A stretch of 64,000 bases of DNA from Roseibium limicola (GTDB lineage: Bacteria > Pseudomonadota > Alphaproteobacteria > Rhizobiales > Stappiaceae). Under the pieces are notes generated by a model that worked only from the letters and a program-made list of their open reading frames with translations, searched no databases and was not told where the DNA came from. Where the stretch lies: the NCBI RefSeq assembly GCF_017313085.1, contig NZ_JAFLNF010000001.1, positions 1 through 64,000 of the forward strand, given 5' to 3'. Every line of letters starts with the position of its first letter. Position 1 is the first letter of the stretch. Positions 1 through 9,422 of the stretch are shown piece after piece. Both the position numbers and the translations under genes were made by a program.

Positions 1-1
1 C

Positions 2-715
2 AAGCCCAAGGGCTTCTTCTACCTGGACCACCGCACGGTGGACGCCAAGCTGGGGATCGTCACGGACACCTTCGCCACACCTGCCAATGTGCACGACAGC
101 ATTGTTTATCTTGCCCGGCTGGACCGCCAGCGGCAGCGCTTCGCCCTTGACGTGACGGCGGTTGGTCTGGATGCGGGCTATGCCACCACGGGCATCGCCA
201 GGGGGCTGGAAGAGCGGGACATTCTGGGTGTGACCGGCTACCGGCGGCCTCTGCCTCCAAGACCGGGCATGATGCGCAAGTCGGCCTTTGCCTACGAGGA
301 ACAAGCCGATGGCTACCGCTGTCCGCAAGGCCAGCGGCTGACCTATGCCACAACAGACCGCAACGGCTACAAGCACTACCGCTCCGACCCCGCCGTCTGC
401 CAAACCTGTCGGCTGCTGGCCTCCTGCACGTCCAATGCAAAGGCCGAGCGCACCCTGACCCGCCATGTCTGGCAGGACGCCCGCGAGCGTGCGGATGCCC
501 ATCGCCTGACAGCCTGGGGCAAGGCTATCTACAAGCGCCGCAAGGAAACGGTCGAACGTTCCTTCGCAGATGCCAAGCAGCTGCATGGCCATCGCTATGC
601 CAGGTTCCGGGGCCTGGTCCGTGTCAAAACCCAGTGCCTGCTCGCTGCCGCCGCCCAAAACATCAAGAAGATCGCTATGGCCCTCACCAAAGCCCACGAA
701 CAAGCCCCCGCGTGA
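2..715 (+). CDS. IS1182-like transposase, C-terminal part (5' end outside window)
   Basis: The reading frame is open from base 2, so the gene starts upstream of the window; the first in-window residues (KPKGFFYLDH) precede an internal GTG that should not be taken as the start. About 237 residues are visible. They contain the late DDE-transposase core and a Cys cluster (RCPQGQ, then CQTCRLLASC) followed by KRRKETVERSFADAK, the E-containing C-terminal signature of IS1182/IS1380-style DDE_Tnp_1 transposases. It would cut and paste its own element. No frameshift is visible in this part. The family assignment is from recognised motifs; the exact IS name cannot be given because the 5' part and left end are missing. 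Confidence 0.85.
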   Translation, partial: KPKGFFYLDHRTVDAKLGIVTDTFATPANVHDSIVYLARLDRQRQRFALDVTAVGLDAGYATTGIARGLEERDILGVTGYRRPLPPRPGMMRKSAFAYEEQADGYRCPQGQRLTYATTDRNGYKHYRSDPAVCQTCRLLASCTSNAKAERTLTRHVWQDARERADAHRLTAWGKAIYKRRKETVERSFADAKQLHGHRYARFRGLVRVKTQCLLAAAAQNIKKIAMALTKAHEQAPA

Positions 716-783
716 CACAGGCAAGCCCGCAAAAAACAAACCCATAAACGCGGACAATCGCCACAAAGCAAAAGCTCAAAAAA

Positions 784-842
784 CAAACCCGCCGAAATCG
801 ACGGGTTTGTCAGCAGTCTGAGGGGCGCGTTGCGCCCCTTTT
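784..842 (+). terminator. Two hairpins after the transposase, the second with a T-run
   Basis: CAAACCCG at 784-791 pairs with CGGGTTTG at 802-809. AGGGGCGC at 821-828 pairs with GCGCCCCT at 832-839 across a GTT loop and runs into TTTT. The second is a good intrinsic terminator. One of the two may lie inside the right terminal repeat of the IS element, whose precise end cannot be placed without the left end. Confidence 0.6.
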
Positions 843-886
843 CCAAATCCATGAAAGAACTGTCGTCCGCGTTTTGCGGCCAGGCC

Positions 887-1498
887 TCAAACCTTTGAGA
901 GCACCCATGTCGTCATTTCAGCCAGAACCTGGGTTGCAGCCTGATCAAGCGCAGCAACGGCTTGCTGCGGCCCCACTCCAGCGGAAGCCACTTCTGCCTT
1001 GAAGACCTGGCTCGCCACGGTGCGCCCATTCTTGTCATTGACCAGACGCCCGGCGATCTCTACCACACCACGGTCCGACCCTGCCGTATGAAGTGCAAAG
1101 GTTCGAATATCGCTTTGCAGCTGATAGTCGATAAGCAGCCCATCACCCGGCAGACCAACCCCGCGCAAAGCATTGGTGTTCTGCAGGGCTTCTGCAATTT
1201 TCGCCTGCACGACATTCGGCAAGGCATCGCTCCACGCAGCCTGCGGGAAATAGCTGATCAGCTGACCTTCCTGAACCACGGCAATGTGATCTGTATCCAG
1301 CGCCTTCAAAGCGCGCGGGCGCGCCACCAGAACCTGCACGCCACGGCGACGACGCACTTCCAGCTCGGGAACCGCCGTCAGCCCATAGAGAACTGCAGGT
1401 GTAGTGCTGGTGCAACCGGCCAACGCGACCGTCCCCAGACCAGCCAGGGTCAGAAACCCACGACGGGTGGTGCTTTTTGAACCGCCCCGATCTGTCAT
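887..1498 (-). CDS. ABC-type transport auxiliary lipoprotein (Mla/MCE system)
   Basis: A 203-residue protein with an N-terminal twin-arginine stretch (TRRGFLTLAG) that runs into a lipobox, LAGC, so it is probably exported and lipidated, possibly by Tat. The mature part resembles the ABC_trans_aux family (PqiC-like), with the LYGLTAVPEL start and the later VVEIAGRLVND/TQVLAEM region. These lipoproteins sit in the outer membrane and work with an MCE/MlaD protein to bridge the periplasm. It is the last gene of the operon mlaE-mlaF-mlaD-lipoprotein, 84 bp after the MCE gene. The assignment rests on context plus family resemblance. Confidence 0.8.
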   Translation of the reverse strand: MTDRGGSKSTTRRGFLTLAGLGTVALAGCTSTTPAVLYGLTAVPELEVRRRRGVQVLVARPRALKALDTDHIAVVQEGQLISYFPQAAWSDALPNVVQAKIAEALQNTNALRGVGLPGDGLLIDYQLQSDIRTFALHTAGSDRGVVEIAGRLVNDKNGRTVASQVFKAEVASAGVGPQQAVAALDQAATQVLAEMTTWVLSKV

Positions 1499-1582
1499 CC
1501 TGATACGTTCCCCAGTCCCATTGCGTCATCTATCCTAACTTGGTCTTCCTGCATTCGTTTGCCAATCCGCTTGCGGCTGCAT

Positions 1583-3235
1583 TTAGCGCCGCTGTCTGCC
1601 GCCATTGAATGTGGGAACATCTTCACCACCGAAAATGATCCGATTGGGCGCCCGGTCAAAGTTTTCGACCGCCCGCTGGATCGAGATCAATGTGCGGTTG
1701 ATCTGCGACATCGCATTGCCGAAGTCCTCCGGCCCCTTGCTCGCAAACCGGTTCAAGCCACCGGCAATACTGTCGGCCCGGCCTTCAAAGGCCTGCGCGA
1801 TCTTGCGGATCGAGGCCGCAGCCTGCGTTGCCTCATCCACGAAGCCTTCGCCATCCCCCTCCACCATGGCGCTCACCTTGCCGACGATGTCATCGACCTT
1901 TTCAGAGGTGCCATTCAGAGTTGAAGCGATATCCTTGGCGTCGCTGATGATCTTGTCGACATCCGGCGAACGCTTGGACAGGGTCAAGCTCAGCTGCTCA
2001 ACATTGGTTGCCGACCGCTGGGCAGACTGCAGGATCGCGTCTATCCCGTGCTGTTGATCGGCCAGACCAGTAGTGACTTTCTCGACAGATGCCACGATCT
2101 GAGAAATCTTCTGAGGGTCAAGCGAAGCAGAAACCCCCTTCCCGTCGGCGGCAATATCGTTGAGCTTCTCCATCAGCGCGGCCGCCTGCTTCAGCGTCTT
2201 GGAAAGGTCTTCCTGATGCTCGGCCACCGTTGCGGACATTGCCTTCAGGTTTGCCATCGTGTCCTTTGACGAAACAACCAGACTGTCCAGATCGTCTTGG
2301 CGGTTTTCCAGAACCTCACCCAGACTCGCAACGCCGCGCACCGCTTGATCGACTTGCTTGGGATCGACCGCCGCCACGATGGCGCGCACATCGGTAAGGC
2401 CTGCATTCAAGCCCTTGCTGAAGGTCTGAATTTCCTTTGCCGCGGACTGCGCTTCTACCACAACTTGGTCAACGCCCTTGCTGGCCTCGCCCAGGCTGTT
2501 GGAAAACTCCGACAGACCACCGACGATTTCACCAACCTTGTCAGAGGGAACCGACGCTAGGATCCGCTCCGCCTCGTCGACAACGCCTTTCAAGCGGCTG
2601 GCAAGGCTGGAAAACGCATCACTTGCAGAGCCAATCGACGACATGAAGGTCTCGACGCCTTCGGAATTGGACGCCAACGCCTCGGTAAACGTCTGAACGT
2701 TGTCCAGCGTCTTGGTGACGGTCACGGTGTTCGTCTTCATGAAGCCGTCAACGGTCTCCATGGTGCTGTCGACCTTAGCAATGGCATCGCGCGCGCCAGC
2801 CACGATGTCATCATAGGCCGACCGACCGGCACGAATAACCGGAATTTCGTCACTTCCATGATCAAACAGGATCGGAGAATCCAACGTTCCGCCATTCAAC
2901 TCCACATAAGCGACACCGGAAAGCAGCTGGAAATTAAGGAACGCGGTGCTGTCCGCACGCACTGGGGTACCGGGCTTCAGACGAACCGTCGCGACAATAA
3001 CCTTCGGATCGTCCCTGTCGAAATCAAGCGAGGTCACATCCCCCTGCTTGATACCGTTGAAATAGACATCGCCCCCGACGCTCAGCCCGGTCACTGGCGC
3101 CGGCAGAACGATTTTCAGAAAATCATTATCACGTGTTTCAGCCGTTACAGCCAACCAGTATACGACGACGAATGCCGCTACCAGCGTGGCCATCATGAAG
3201 GCACCGATCGTGATATAATTCGCGCGCGTTTCCAT
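1583..3235 (-). CDS. MlaD-like MCE domain protein
   Basis: 550 residues. One N-terminal membrane anchor (about residues 8-30, FMMATLVAAFVVVYWLA) is followed by a single MCE domain at about 40-125 with the typical PVTGLSVGGDVYFNGIKQG and later LLSGVAYVEL segments. The rest, about 130-520, is a long helical region rich in Ala, Ser, Asp and Lys that probably forms an extended coiled coil. This is the lipid-binding periplasmic component of an Mla-like transporter. It is much longer than E. coli MlaD (about 180 aa) because of the helical tail, a form common in alphaproteobacteria. It starts 8 bp after the ATPase gene. Confidence 0.88.
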   Translation of the reverse strand: METRANYITIGAFMMATLVAAFVVVYWLAVTAETRDNDFLKIVLPAPVTGLSVGGDVYFNGIKQGDVTSLDFDRDDPKVIVATVRLKPGTPVRADSTAFLNFQLLSGVAYVELNGGTLDSPILFDHGSDEIPVIRAGRSAYDDIVAGARDAIAKVDSTMETVDGFMKTNTVTVTKTLDNVQTFTEALASNSEGVETFMSSIGSASDAFSSLASRLKGVVDEAERILASVPSDKVGEIVGGLSEFSNSLGEASKGVDQVVVEAQSAAKEIQTFSKGLNAGLTDVRAIVAAVDPKQVDQAVRGVASLGEVLENRQDDLDSLVVSSKDTMANLKAMSATVAEHQEDLSKTLKQAAALMEKLNDIAADGKGVSASLDPQKISQIVASVEKVTTGLADQQHGIDAILQSAQRSATNVEQLSLTLSKRSPDVDKIISDAKDIASTLNGTSEKVDDIVGKVSAMVEGDGEGFVDEATQAAASIRKIAQAFEGRADSIAGGLNRFASKGPEDFGNAMSQINRTLISIQRAVENFDRAPNRIIFGGEDVPTFNGGRQRR

Positions 3236-3243
3236 CGTCTTCC

Positions 3244-4086
3244 TTAAACCCGGCGCAAGGCCCGTTCGCCCCGAAAATAGGATTCAATCCAGGGGTGATC
3301 GTTCTTCATCATCTCGTCGAGGGTGCCGATTGCCAGCACCTTCTTGTCACCCAGCACTGCAATCCGGTTACACACGGACGCAAGACTGTCGAGGTCGTGG
3401 GTGACCATGTAAACTGTCAGCCCCAGCGTTTTGCTCAACTGACCGATCAGCCCGTCAAAGGCGGCAGCGCCAATCGGATCGAGACCAGACGTTGGCTCAT
3501 CCAGAAACACCAGATCTGGATCGAGGGCAAGCGCCCGGGCCAGACTGGCTCGCTTGATCATCCCCCCGGAAAGTTCAGAGGGGAATTTATCGGCTGCATC
3601 CGGGTTCAACCCGACCAGATCGAGCTTGAGAATAGCCAACTCGTCCATCAAACGTTGAGACAAGTGCAGATGTTCGCGCATCGGCACCTGGATATTCTGT
3701 TTGACCGTCAGCGAGGAAAAGAGGGCTCCTTGCTGAAACAGCACGCCCCAACGGCGGCGCACCATGGTCATCTCACCTTCGGTTGCGGTGTCCATGTTCC
3801 GACCGAACACCTCGATGCTTCCACGGCGCTTCTTGTTCAAGCCGAGGATCGTGCGCATAAGGACGGATTTTCCAGTACCTGACCCCCCGACGAAGCCGAG
3901 AATTTCACCGCGCACCACATCCAGATCCAGCCCATCCAGGATTAGCTTGTTGCCAAACCCGACGGTCACATCACGCACCGACAGGATCGAATCCTTCTCG
4001 ATCTGCGCAGACCCTTGCAGTTTCGGCGTGCCACTTGCAAGCTGAGCGGAGGGGCGGACGCTTTGGGAAGGCTCGGCGCTCATCAC
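3244..4086 (-). CDS. MlaF-like ABC transporter ATPase
   Basis: 280 residues with a complete ABC ATPase domain: Walker A GGSGTGKS, Q-loop region LFQQGALFSSLTV, signature LSGGMIKRASLARAL, Walker B DLVFLDEPTSGLDP and H-loop VTHDLDS. The variant signature LSGGM and the GALFSSLTV stretch are typical of MlaF/Ttg2A. It powers phospholipid movement between inner and outer membrane with the permease and MCE protein beside it. Its start overlaps the permease stop by four bases (ATGA), so the two are translationally coupled. The extra N-terminal 35 residues are low-complexity and not conserved-looking. Confidence 0.9.
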   Translation of the reverse strand: MMSAEPSQSVRPSAQLASGTPKLQGSAQIEKDSILSVRDVTVGFGNKLILDGLDLDVVRGEILGFVGGSGTGKSVLMRTILGLNKKRRGSIEVFGRNMDTATEGEMTMVRRRWGVLFQQGALFSSLTVKQNIQVPMREHLHLSQRLMDELAILKLDLVGLNPDAADKFPSELSGGMIKRASLARALALDPDLVFLDEPTSGLDPIGAAAFDGLIGQLSKTLGLTVYMVTHDLDSLASVCNRIAVLGDKKVLAIGTLDEMMKNDHPWIESYFRGERALRRV

Positions 4087-5228
4087 ACTCCGATCGCTGC
4101 AAAAAACACTGCGAAAATACCATCGACCACAATCACGAGGAAAATAGCCTTCACCACCGCCATGGTGGTGCGCTTGCCAAGAGATTCCGCAGATCCGCCC
4201 ACTTTGAGGCCTTCCACACTGGCAATCAACCCCACGATCAGGGCCATGAATGGCGCCTTGATCAAGCCGACCACAAAGGTCTGAACAGTCACCGTCTCCT
4301 GCAGCCGCGTCATGAAAGGCTGCGGATTGATATCCAGATAGGCCCAGGCGACCAGCCCGGCCCCGAAGAGCGAAGCGATATCCGACAGAAACGTCAGAAC
4401 GGGAACCGCCAGCATCAGGGCAAGAACCCTTGGCAGGATCAGCACTTCCGTCACCTGCATTCCGATGACATGCAGCGCATCGACCTCTTCGCGCATCCGC
4501 ATCGCGCCGATTTCCGCCGTAATCGCCGAGCCGGAGCGACCGGCCACCATGATCGCTGTCAGAATGACCCCGATCTCGCGTAATACCAGAACACCAGCCA
4601 AATCAACAACGTAGAGGTCCGCGCCGAACTGACGCAGATAGAACCCGCCCTGTTGCGAAATGATCACCCCGATGAGGAAGCTCATCAGCATGACAATCGG
4701 CACCGCGCCGATGCAAGTGCGCTCGAACTGAACTGCAGCAGACACGCTTCTCAATCGCTTCGGCTGAACCAGGATCGCTGCCAGAACAGCCCCCAGGGAT
4801 CCGAGGATATGCAGCATGGCCAAGCCATCGCGCATCGCCTCGATGGCATTTCGCCCCCAGGCTTCCATCATATCGGCCAGGGAATACGAATGCTTTTCCG
4901 ATTTCAGAACGGCAGGATGATGCTTTTCCAGTTCTTCAAACAGGATGGCACGCTTGTCATCAAGTCCGTCAAATTGCACCCGGCGTCCATTGAACTCCTG
5001 CGCGCCTCGGAACCGATGCAGCACCCAGGCTCCGCTGGTATCCAGACCCGACAGCCCGGACAGGTCGAGGCGCACGCGCCCTTCACCCGGCACCTTTGCA
5101 TCAGCCAACACGGCTTCGCAATCGGTCAAGCGATTGATGACCCAATCCCCGGCAAGGCGCAGGCAAGGGACATCACCCTCAGCCGACATCTCAAGTGTCG
5201 GAGCCGTGCTGTTTTCCTTGAACGCCAT
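4083..5228 (-). CDS. MlaE-like permease with N-terminal STAS domain
   Basis: 381 residues. Residues 1-110 look like a STAS domain (VRLDLSGLSGLDTSGAWVL), and residues 120-380 form the MlaE permease fold with the EIGVILTAIMVAGRSGSA segment and several membrane helices. E. coli splits these functions between MlaB (STAS) and MlaE; the fusion is the usual alphaproteobacterial arrangement. It is the first gene of the lipid-transport operon, so the promoter should lie between 5229 and 5342. The STAS part probably controls assembly or activity of the ABC complex in the inner membrane. Confidence 0.9.
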   Translation of the reverse strand: MAFKENSTAPTLEMSAEGDVPCLRLAGDWVINRLTDCEAVLADAKVPGEGRVRLDLSGLSGLDTSGAWVLHRFRGAQEFNGRRVQFDGLDDKRAILFEELEKHHPAVLKSEKHSYSLADMMEAWGRNAIEAMRDGLAMLHILGSLGAVLAAILVQPKRLRSVSAAVQFERTCIGAVPIVMLMSFLIGVIISQQGGFYLRQFGADLYVVDLAGVLVLREIGVILTAIMVAGRSGSAITAEIGAMRMREEVDALHVIGMQVTEVLILPRVLALMLAVPVLTFLSDIASLFGAGLVAWAYLDINPQPFMTRLQETVTVQTFVVGLIKAPFMALIVGLIASVEGLKVGGSAESLGKRTTMAVVKAIFLVIVVDGIFAVFFAAIGV

Positions 5229-5342
5229 GGGGAGACTTAATCCGATCGCATCGTTTCGAAAAGAACCTATAGCTTACCAAGTGGTTAATGGTCCAGCCGT
5301 GCAACCCGTTTCAAGCCTTATCAAGGGGCCCGAACACAGGTT

Positions 5343-6533
5343 TCATCCATATTTCTGCTGTTGGCGCACCAAAGCGCCCCGCATGGCAATCAGTCCGATG
5401 GAGCCAGCAGTCGCACACACGGCCATCAACCAGAACGGATAAGACGGATCCAGCCGATACAAAGGTCCACTGACAGCCATGCCGGCGGCCATCAGAACTC
5501 CGCTGGCGGAAGCGAGAAAGCTCTGCCCGGTGGCAGACCATTTCTCCGACACCAAACCGGCAACAAACCGCACTGCGCCGAAGTGAGCAACCGCGAATGT
5601 CAGGCCGTGCAAACACTGCAACGGCACCATTGCCCAAACGTTTTCAGCAAGCGGAAACAGCGTCCAACGGACCAGTGCAGCTCCTGCACCGATCTGGACC
5701 ATGATCAGTGGAGACATATGCAGGCTTGCGCGCCCGATGACTGCGAACACTCCGATCTCGACAATCACTCCAATCGCCCAGAGCAATCCAACAAGGCTGT
5801 CACTGATGCCGATACGACCGAAAAACAGGCTGCTGTAGCCATAATAGGCCGCATGAGACCCCTCAATCAGCCCCAGACACAAGAGAGCTGCCAGAAACAC
5901 CGGCGATGCAAATATACGTGGCTTCTCCTTATCCTCGGCCACAGCTGAACTATCCCTATGTTCCGACGCGGATGCAGGCTCTGAAGGGTTGGGCAAGGCA
6001 ATCGCCATCAATCCGGTCGCAGCCTTTCCCACCAGCATGCCTACGACGATCAGCACCCCCTGCGACACCTGGACGATCCAGCCCCCGACAAGATTGCCGG
6101 CGACAAAGGCCACCGACCCCCACAAGCGCATGCGACCATAATCCAAACCGTGATGCTTCACGGCACTGAGCGCATAGGCCTCGCTCAACGGCACGATCGG
6201 TGCCTGAAAGATGGTCATCACCGCGACGGCCAGGGCCATCAGCGGCATTCCATCCGCTGCCAGAAAGACCAGAAGTGCAGCCCCGCCAAACAAGGAATAG
6301 AGAAAAATAGACCGCCGGCGCCGGCCACTTCTGTCAGAGAGGCTGCTCAGCACCGGGCTGGCAAGAATCCGCAAGATTGTCGCGCCTCCCAACACATATC
6401 CGATATGGGCAGGCTCGACGCCACGCGCCTGTAGAACCAGCGGAAAGAACGGCAAAAAGAACCCGAACCCGAGAAAATGACAGGCAAAGAGCCCGGAAAT
6501 GCGAGCCCCCAGTCCGCGACTACCTGAACTCAT
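5343..6533 (-). CDS. MFS transporter (MFS_1_like, HcaT/nucleoside-permease type)
   Basis: 396 residues with about twelve hydrophobic helices. The first helix region FLGFGFFLPFFPLVLQARG and the loop SDRSGRRRR between helices 2 and 3 are typical of the MFS_1_like group that includes the phenylpropionate permease HcaT and nucleoside symporters. MRLWGSVAFVAGNLVGGW is another hallmark of that group. The substrate cannot be read from sequence. It is transcribed away from the CheZ-like gene and stops 114 bp before the Mla-like operon begins, so it may or may not be co-transcribed with that operon. Confidence 0.82.
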   Translation of the reverse strand: MSSGSRGLGARISGLFACHFLGFGFFLPFFPLVLQARGVEPAHIGYVLGGATILRILASPVLSSLSDRSGRRRRSIFLYSLFGGAALLVFLAADGMPLMALAVAVMTIFQAPIVPLSEAYALSAVKHHGLDYGRMRLWGSVAFVAGNLVGGWIVQVSQGVLIVVGMLVGKAATGLMAIALPNPSEPASASEHRDSSAVAEDKEKPRIFASPVFLAALLCLGLIEGSHAAYYGYSSLFFGRIGISDSLVGLLWAIGVIVEIGVFAVIGRASLHMSPLIMVQIGAGAALVRWTLFPLAENVWAMVPLQCLHGLTFAVAHFGAVRFVAGLVSEKWSATGQSFLASASGVLMAAGMAVSGPLYRLDPSYPFWLMAVCATAGSIGLIAMRGALVRQQQKYG

Positions 6534-6647
6534 CTGCCAGTCCTGCTTTCGCCTAAAGAGATGTTAAGAATTTTAGCGGTAACGTTCTGCATACTGTCGT
6601 CCGGGTTACGGCACAAACCGAAATTTAGGCAAGCTGAGAAAGCATCA

Positions 6648-7865
6648 ATGCAGACTGCAGAAGCCATAGAAGATTCAGCTCCGCTCGACGACGCTGAGTA
6701 CACGACACTGGAACAGACCCTTCTGGAATCCCAGAGGGGACGCCGGTTTCTGAACCAGTTTCTGAAGCGCAACAAAACGCCGGAAACGACAGAAATCCTG
6801 TCCGCGATCCAGCGTCTTGAACTGAATATGACCCGCAAGACGCGGGTGCCGGACCTTGACCGGATTCGTGTCGATATTGCCGAAATGCATGAGGCGATCG
6901 AACGGACGAAAAACGAGATCTCCAACATCAAGGCTGAAGAGCAGGAGAGCAATCGCTTCGTCGATGCCTCTCACGAACTTGATGCGATCATCACCCAGAC
7001 GGAAAGCGCCACCCAGACCATTCTGGAAGCAGCCGAGCAGATACAGGAACAAGCCTGGATCCTGCGCGAGGCGGGCGCAGACTCCGGTGCCTGTGACGAG
7101 ATCGATGCCAAGTCGACCGAAATCTTCATGGCCTGTTCCTTCCAGGATCTGACTGGCCAGCGCACCAACAAGGTCGTCCAGGTCTTGCGCTATCTGGAGA
7201 GCCGCATCAACACCATGATCAACATCTGGGGCATTGAGGAGACCGAAGCGGCCACCGACATGTCCCCCGTCGATCATCGTCCAGATGCACATCTGCTCAA
7301 TGGCCCACAGCACGCCGGCCGTGGTACATCGCAGGCCAATATTGACGAGCTCCTGAGTGGCGACAGCGCGATGAGCGCCGAAGCCGAAGCGGATTTCGAT
7401 GCAGTCGAGAGGGCAGCTAACCCGACCGCTTCAGAAACCGTTTCCTCGGACTTTGACTTCGACAGCATCGACATCGGTGACGACGACGCTTCCACCAGCG
7501 AGACCGAAGAAGCCTCCAAGGTTCTCGATGCTGACGATATCGACAAGCTGTTTGATGCTGCCGTTAGCGACGCTCCTTCAGAAGAAGATGCGGTTGAAGA
7601 GCTGGAAGATGCCAGCTCTGACGTTGCAGATGCCGTCGCCGAGGCAGAGGATGTTCCGGAGTTCTCAGCAGACGAAGACGAAGCAAGTCCTGACTCTGGA
7701 GTTCTCGATGAGACCGCCATCGACAAGTTGTTCGACCAGGAAGTTGAGGCCGCTGCCGACGACGATTGGGAAGCAGCTGAAGAGCAAGCTGCAATTGCAC
7801 TGGACGAGGAAAACGATCCACTCAAGGAACTTTCCGAAGCCGAGCGACAAGCGCTTTTCAACTGA
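6648..7865 (+). CDS. CheZ-like CheY phosphatase with acidic C-terminal tail
   Basis: 405 residues from the ATG at 6648; an in-frame upstream ATG at 6561 would add 29 residues but the product reads naturally from MQTAEAIED. A long helical hairpin is followed by the CheZ active-site motif FQDLTGQ at about residues 165-171; its Asp and Gln correspond to the catalytic pair of E. coli CheZ. After residue 200 comes a very acidic linker with three short helices, NIDELLS (231-237), DIDKLFD (297-303) and AIDKLFD (357-363). These resemble the CheY-binding peptides at the E. coli CheZ C-terminus (VDDLLDSL) and FliM N-terminus (EIDALL). It should dephosphorylate CheY-P to end the chemotactic signal. No che operon is visible here. 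Confidence 0.82.
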   Translation: MQTAEAIEDSAPLDDAEYTTLEQTLLESQRGRRFLNQFLKRNKTPETTEILSAIQRLELNMTRKTRVPDLDRIRVDIAEMHEAIERTKNEISNIKAEEQESNRFVDASHELDAIITQTESATQTILEAAEQIQEQAWILREAGADSGACDEIDAKSTEIFMACSFQDLTGQRTNKVVQVLRYLESRINTMINIWGIEETEAATDMSPVDHRPDAHLLNGPQHAGRGTSQANIDELLSGDSAMSAEAEADFDAVERAANPTASETVSSDFDFDSIDIGDDDASTSETEEASKVLDADDIDKLFDAAVSDAPSEEDAVEELEDASSDVADAVAEAEDVPEFSADEDEASPDSGVLDETAIDKLFDQEVEAAADDDWEAAEEQAAIALDEENDPLKELSEAERQALFN

Positions 7866-7885
7866 TCCTCAGCTGAATGAAATCA

Positions 7886-7928
7886 CAAGAGAAAAGGGCC
7901 GGATCCAAGATCCGGCCCTTTTCTCTTG
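7886..7928. terminator. Bidirectional intrinsic terminator, 20-bp perfect stem
   Basis: Bases 7886-7905 pair perfectly with 7909-7928 around a CAA loop. The stem has A4 on the left and T4 on the right, so it can end both the CheZ-like transcript on the plus strand and the chemoreceptor transcript on the minus strand. Confidence 0.92.
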
Positions 7929-7969
7929 TACTGCTGACAACCCCAGTCACGAGGGCTAGTCGATGCACA

Positions 7970-9301
7970 TCACTTAGCGAGGACCTTCTGGAAGAAACTC
8001 TTGGTTTCTTCGGTCAGCTTTTCGGCATGAGCCTTCAGGTCTTCCGACATCAAAGAAATCTGGCCCGCAGATTGATCTGCCTCGGAGATCGAAGCCCGTA
8101 CCGATGAAATCCCATCCGTAAACTCGGAAGAGCTTTGCGCAGCGAACTGAACGTTCTGGGAAATCTCGTTGGTAGCCGTTGTCTGTTCTTCAACAGCTGA
8201 CGCAATGTTGGTCGCGATTTCTGAAACTTTTGCAATGGTCTCGGTGATCTGCTCGATGTCGGATACCGATTGTTTGGTTGCTTGCTGGATATTGGCGACC
8301 TGCTGAGTGATCTCTTCTGTCGCCTTGGTTGTTTGGCTGGCCAGTTCCTTCACTTCAGCAGCCACGACAGCAAAGCCCTTGCCCATCTCCCCGGCCCGCG
8401 CAGCTTCGATCGTTGCATTCAGTGCCAGCAGGTTTGTCTGCTCGGCAATCTCCGAAATCAGCCCGATTACCGATCCAACCTTGTCGGCTGCATCCGACAG
8501 AGTGCGCATGGACGAGTTCGTCCGCGTTGCACCTTCCACCGCTTCACGCGCAATATCGCTCGACAGGGTCGCCTGACGGCCAATCTCCACGATTGCCCCG
8601 GACATTTCCTCGGTCGCGGCAGCACTGGACGTCATGGTACGGGCTGTCTGCTGACTGCCTTCATCCATGTGGGTCACCTTGGTGTTCACCTGTTCGGTCA
8701 CCCCACCCAGACTGGACGCGGTGCCGGCAAGCGCATTCGAGGCTTCGCCGAGCGTTCCCATCGCTTCGCCCATGATGCTGTCGAAATCACCGATGGCTGC
8801 ACGGATGTCCTGCTCTCGCTTGTCGGCCAATCGCATCATCTCGTCATGATAGGTCGACAGGGCCACATCCATGTCGAGATAAATCAACTTGGAGACGACA
8901 GCGATCTGACGCGCCACCCGCGGACCACTGAAGCGGTTAGATGTGCCCAGAACTTCGGAAAGTCGCGTGATCACGAAGGAATATCCGCCAATGTACCACG
9001 TCGGGTGCAACCCGATGCGAACATGCGCGTGGCCAATCTTTGCAGAGTTTGCGAAGTAGGCCTCGCTCAGGCCGGAAGAGAAGAGCTCTCCCCAGTGCTT
9101 GATCTGAGCCGTGACCAGTCCCGCTTCCTTATCGCCGATCATCTCATCAAGATGCGGCACTTTTTTCACATGCCTGTAGAAATCTGCAAGCAACTGCGGC
9201 AACAGCTTGTCAATCTTGGGCCAAACCGTTTTGGCGATCTCCAGATCGGCTGATGTGATCTGATAGAAGGCAAGCTGCTCTTCACGCGTCATTTGCACCA
9301 T
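7970..9301 (-). CDS. Globin-coupled methyl-accepting chemoreceptor (HemAT-like)
   Basis: 443 residues from the ATG at 9301, which has GGGAG just upstream; a longer frame begins at 9346. There is no membrane segment. Residues 1-170 form a sensor globin: [17 protein letters not shown] contains the expected proximal haem His (His93) and the WY pair of globin-coupled sensors. Residues 180-443 are a cytoplasmic MCP signalling domain, with the hairpin tip [19 protein letters not shown] intact. It probably senses O2 or another haem ligand and controls CheA for aerotaxis. It converges on the CheZ-like gene, so input and signal-termination parts lie side by side. No C-terminal CheR-tethering pentapeptide is seen. 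Confidence 0.9.
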   Translation of the reverse strand: MVQMTREEQLAFYQITSADLEIAKTVWPKIDKLLPQLLADFYRHVKKVPHLDEMIGDKEAGLVTAQIKHWGELFSSGLSEAYFANSAKIGHAHVRIGLHPTWYIGGYSFVITRLSEVLGTSNRFSGPRVARQIAVVSKLIYLDMDVALSTYHDEMMRLADKREQDIRAAIGDFDSIMGEAMGTLGEASNALAGTASSLGGVTEQVNTKVTHMDEGSQQTARTMTSSAAATEEMSGAIVEIGRQATLSSDIAREAVEGATRTNSSMRTLSDAADKVGSVIGLISEIAEQTNLLALNATIEAARAGEMGKGFAVVAAEVKELASQTTKATEEITQQVANIQQATKQSVSDIEQITETIAKVSEIATNIASAVEEQTTATNEISQNVQFAAQSSSEFTDGISSVRASISEADQSAGQISLMSEDLKAHAEKLTEETKSFFQKVLAK

Positions 9302-9422
9302 GTGCTCCCGTTGGAGCCGGAATTCCGGCAATCTCTCAAGGCACAATATTTCCCGTTCTGGTCAATAAACCGCTAACAGCTGTAAAATCAGAGGCCTGCA
9401 TGCAGTGAAACGCACCAGCATT

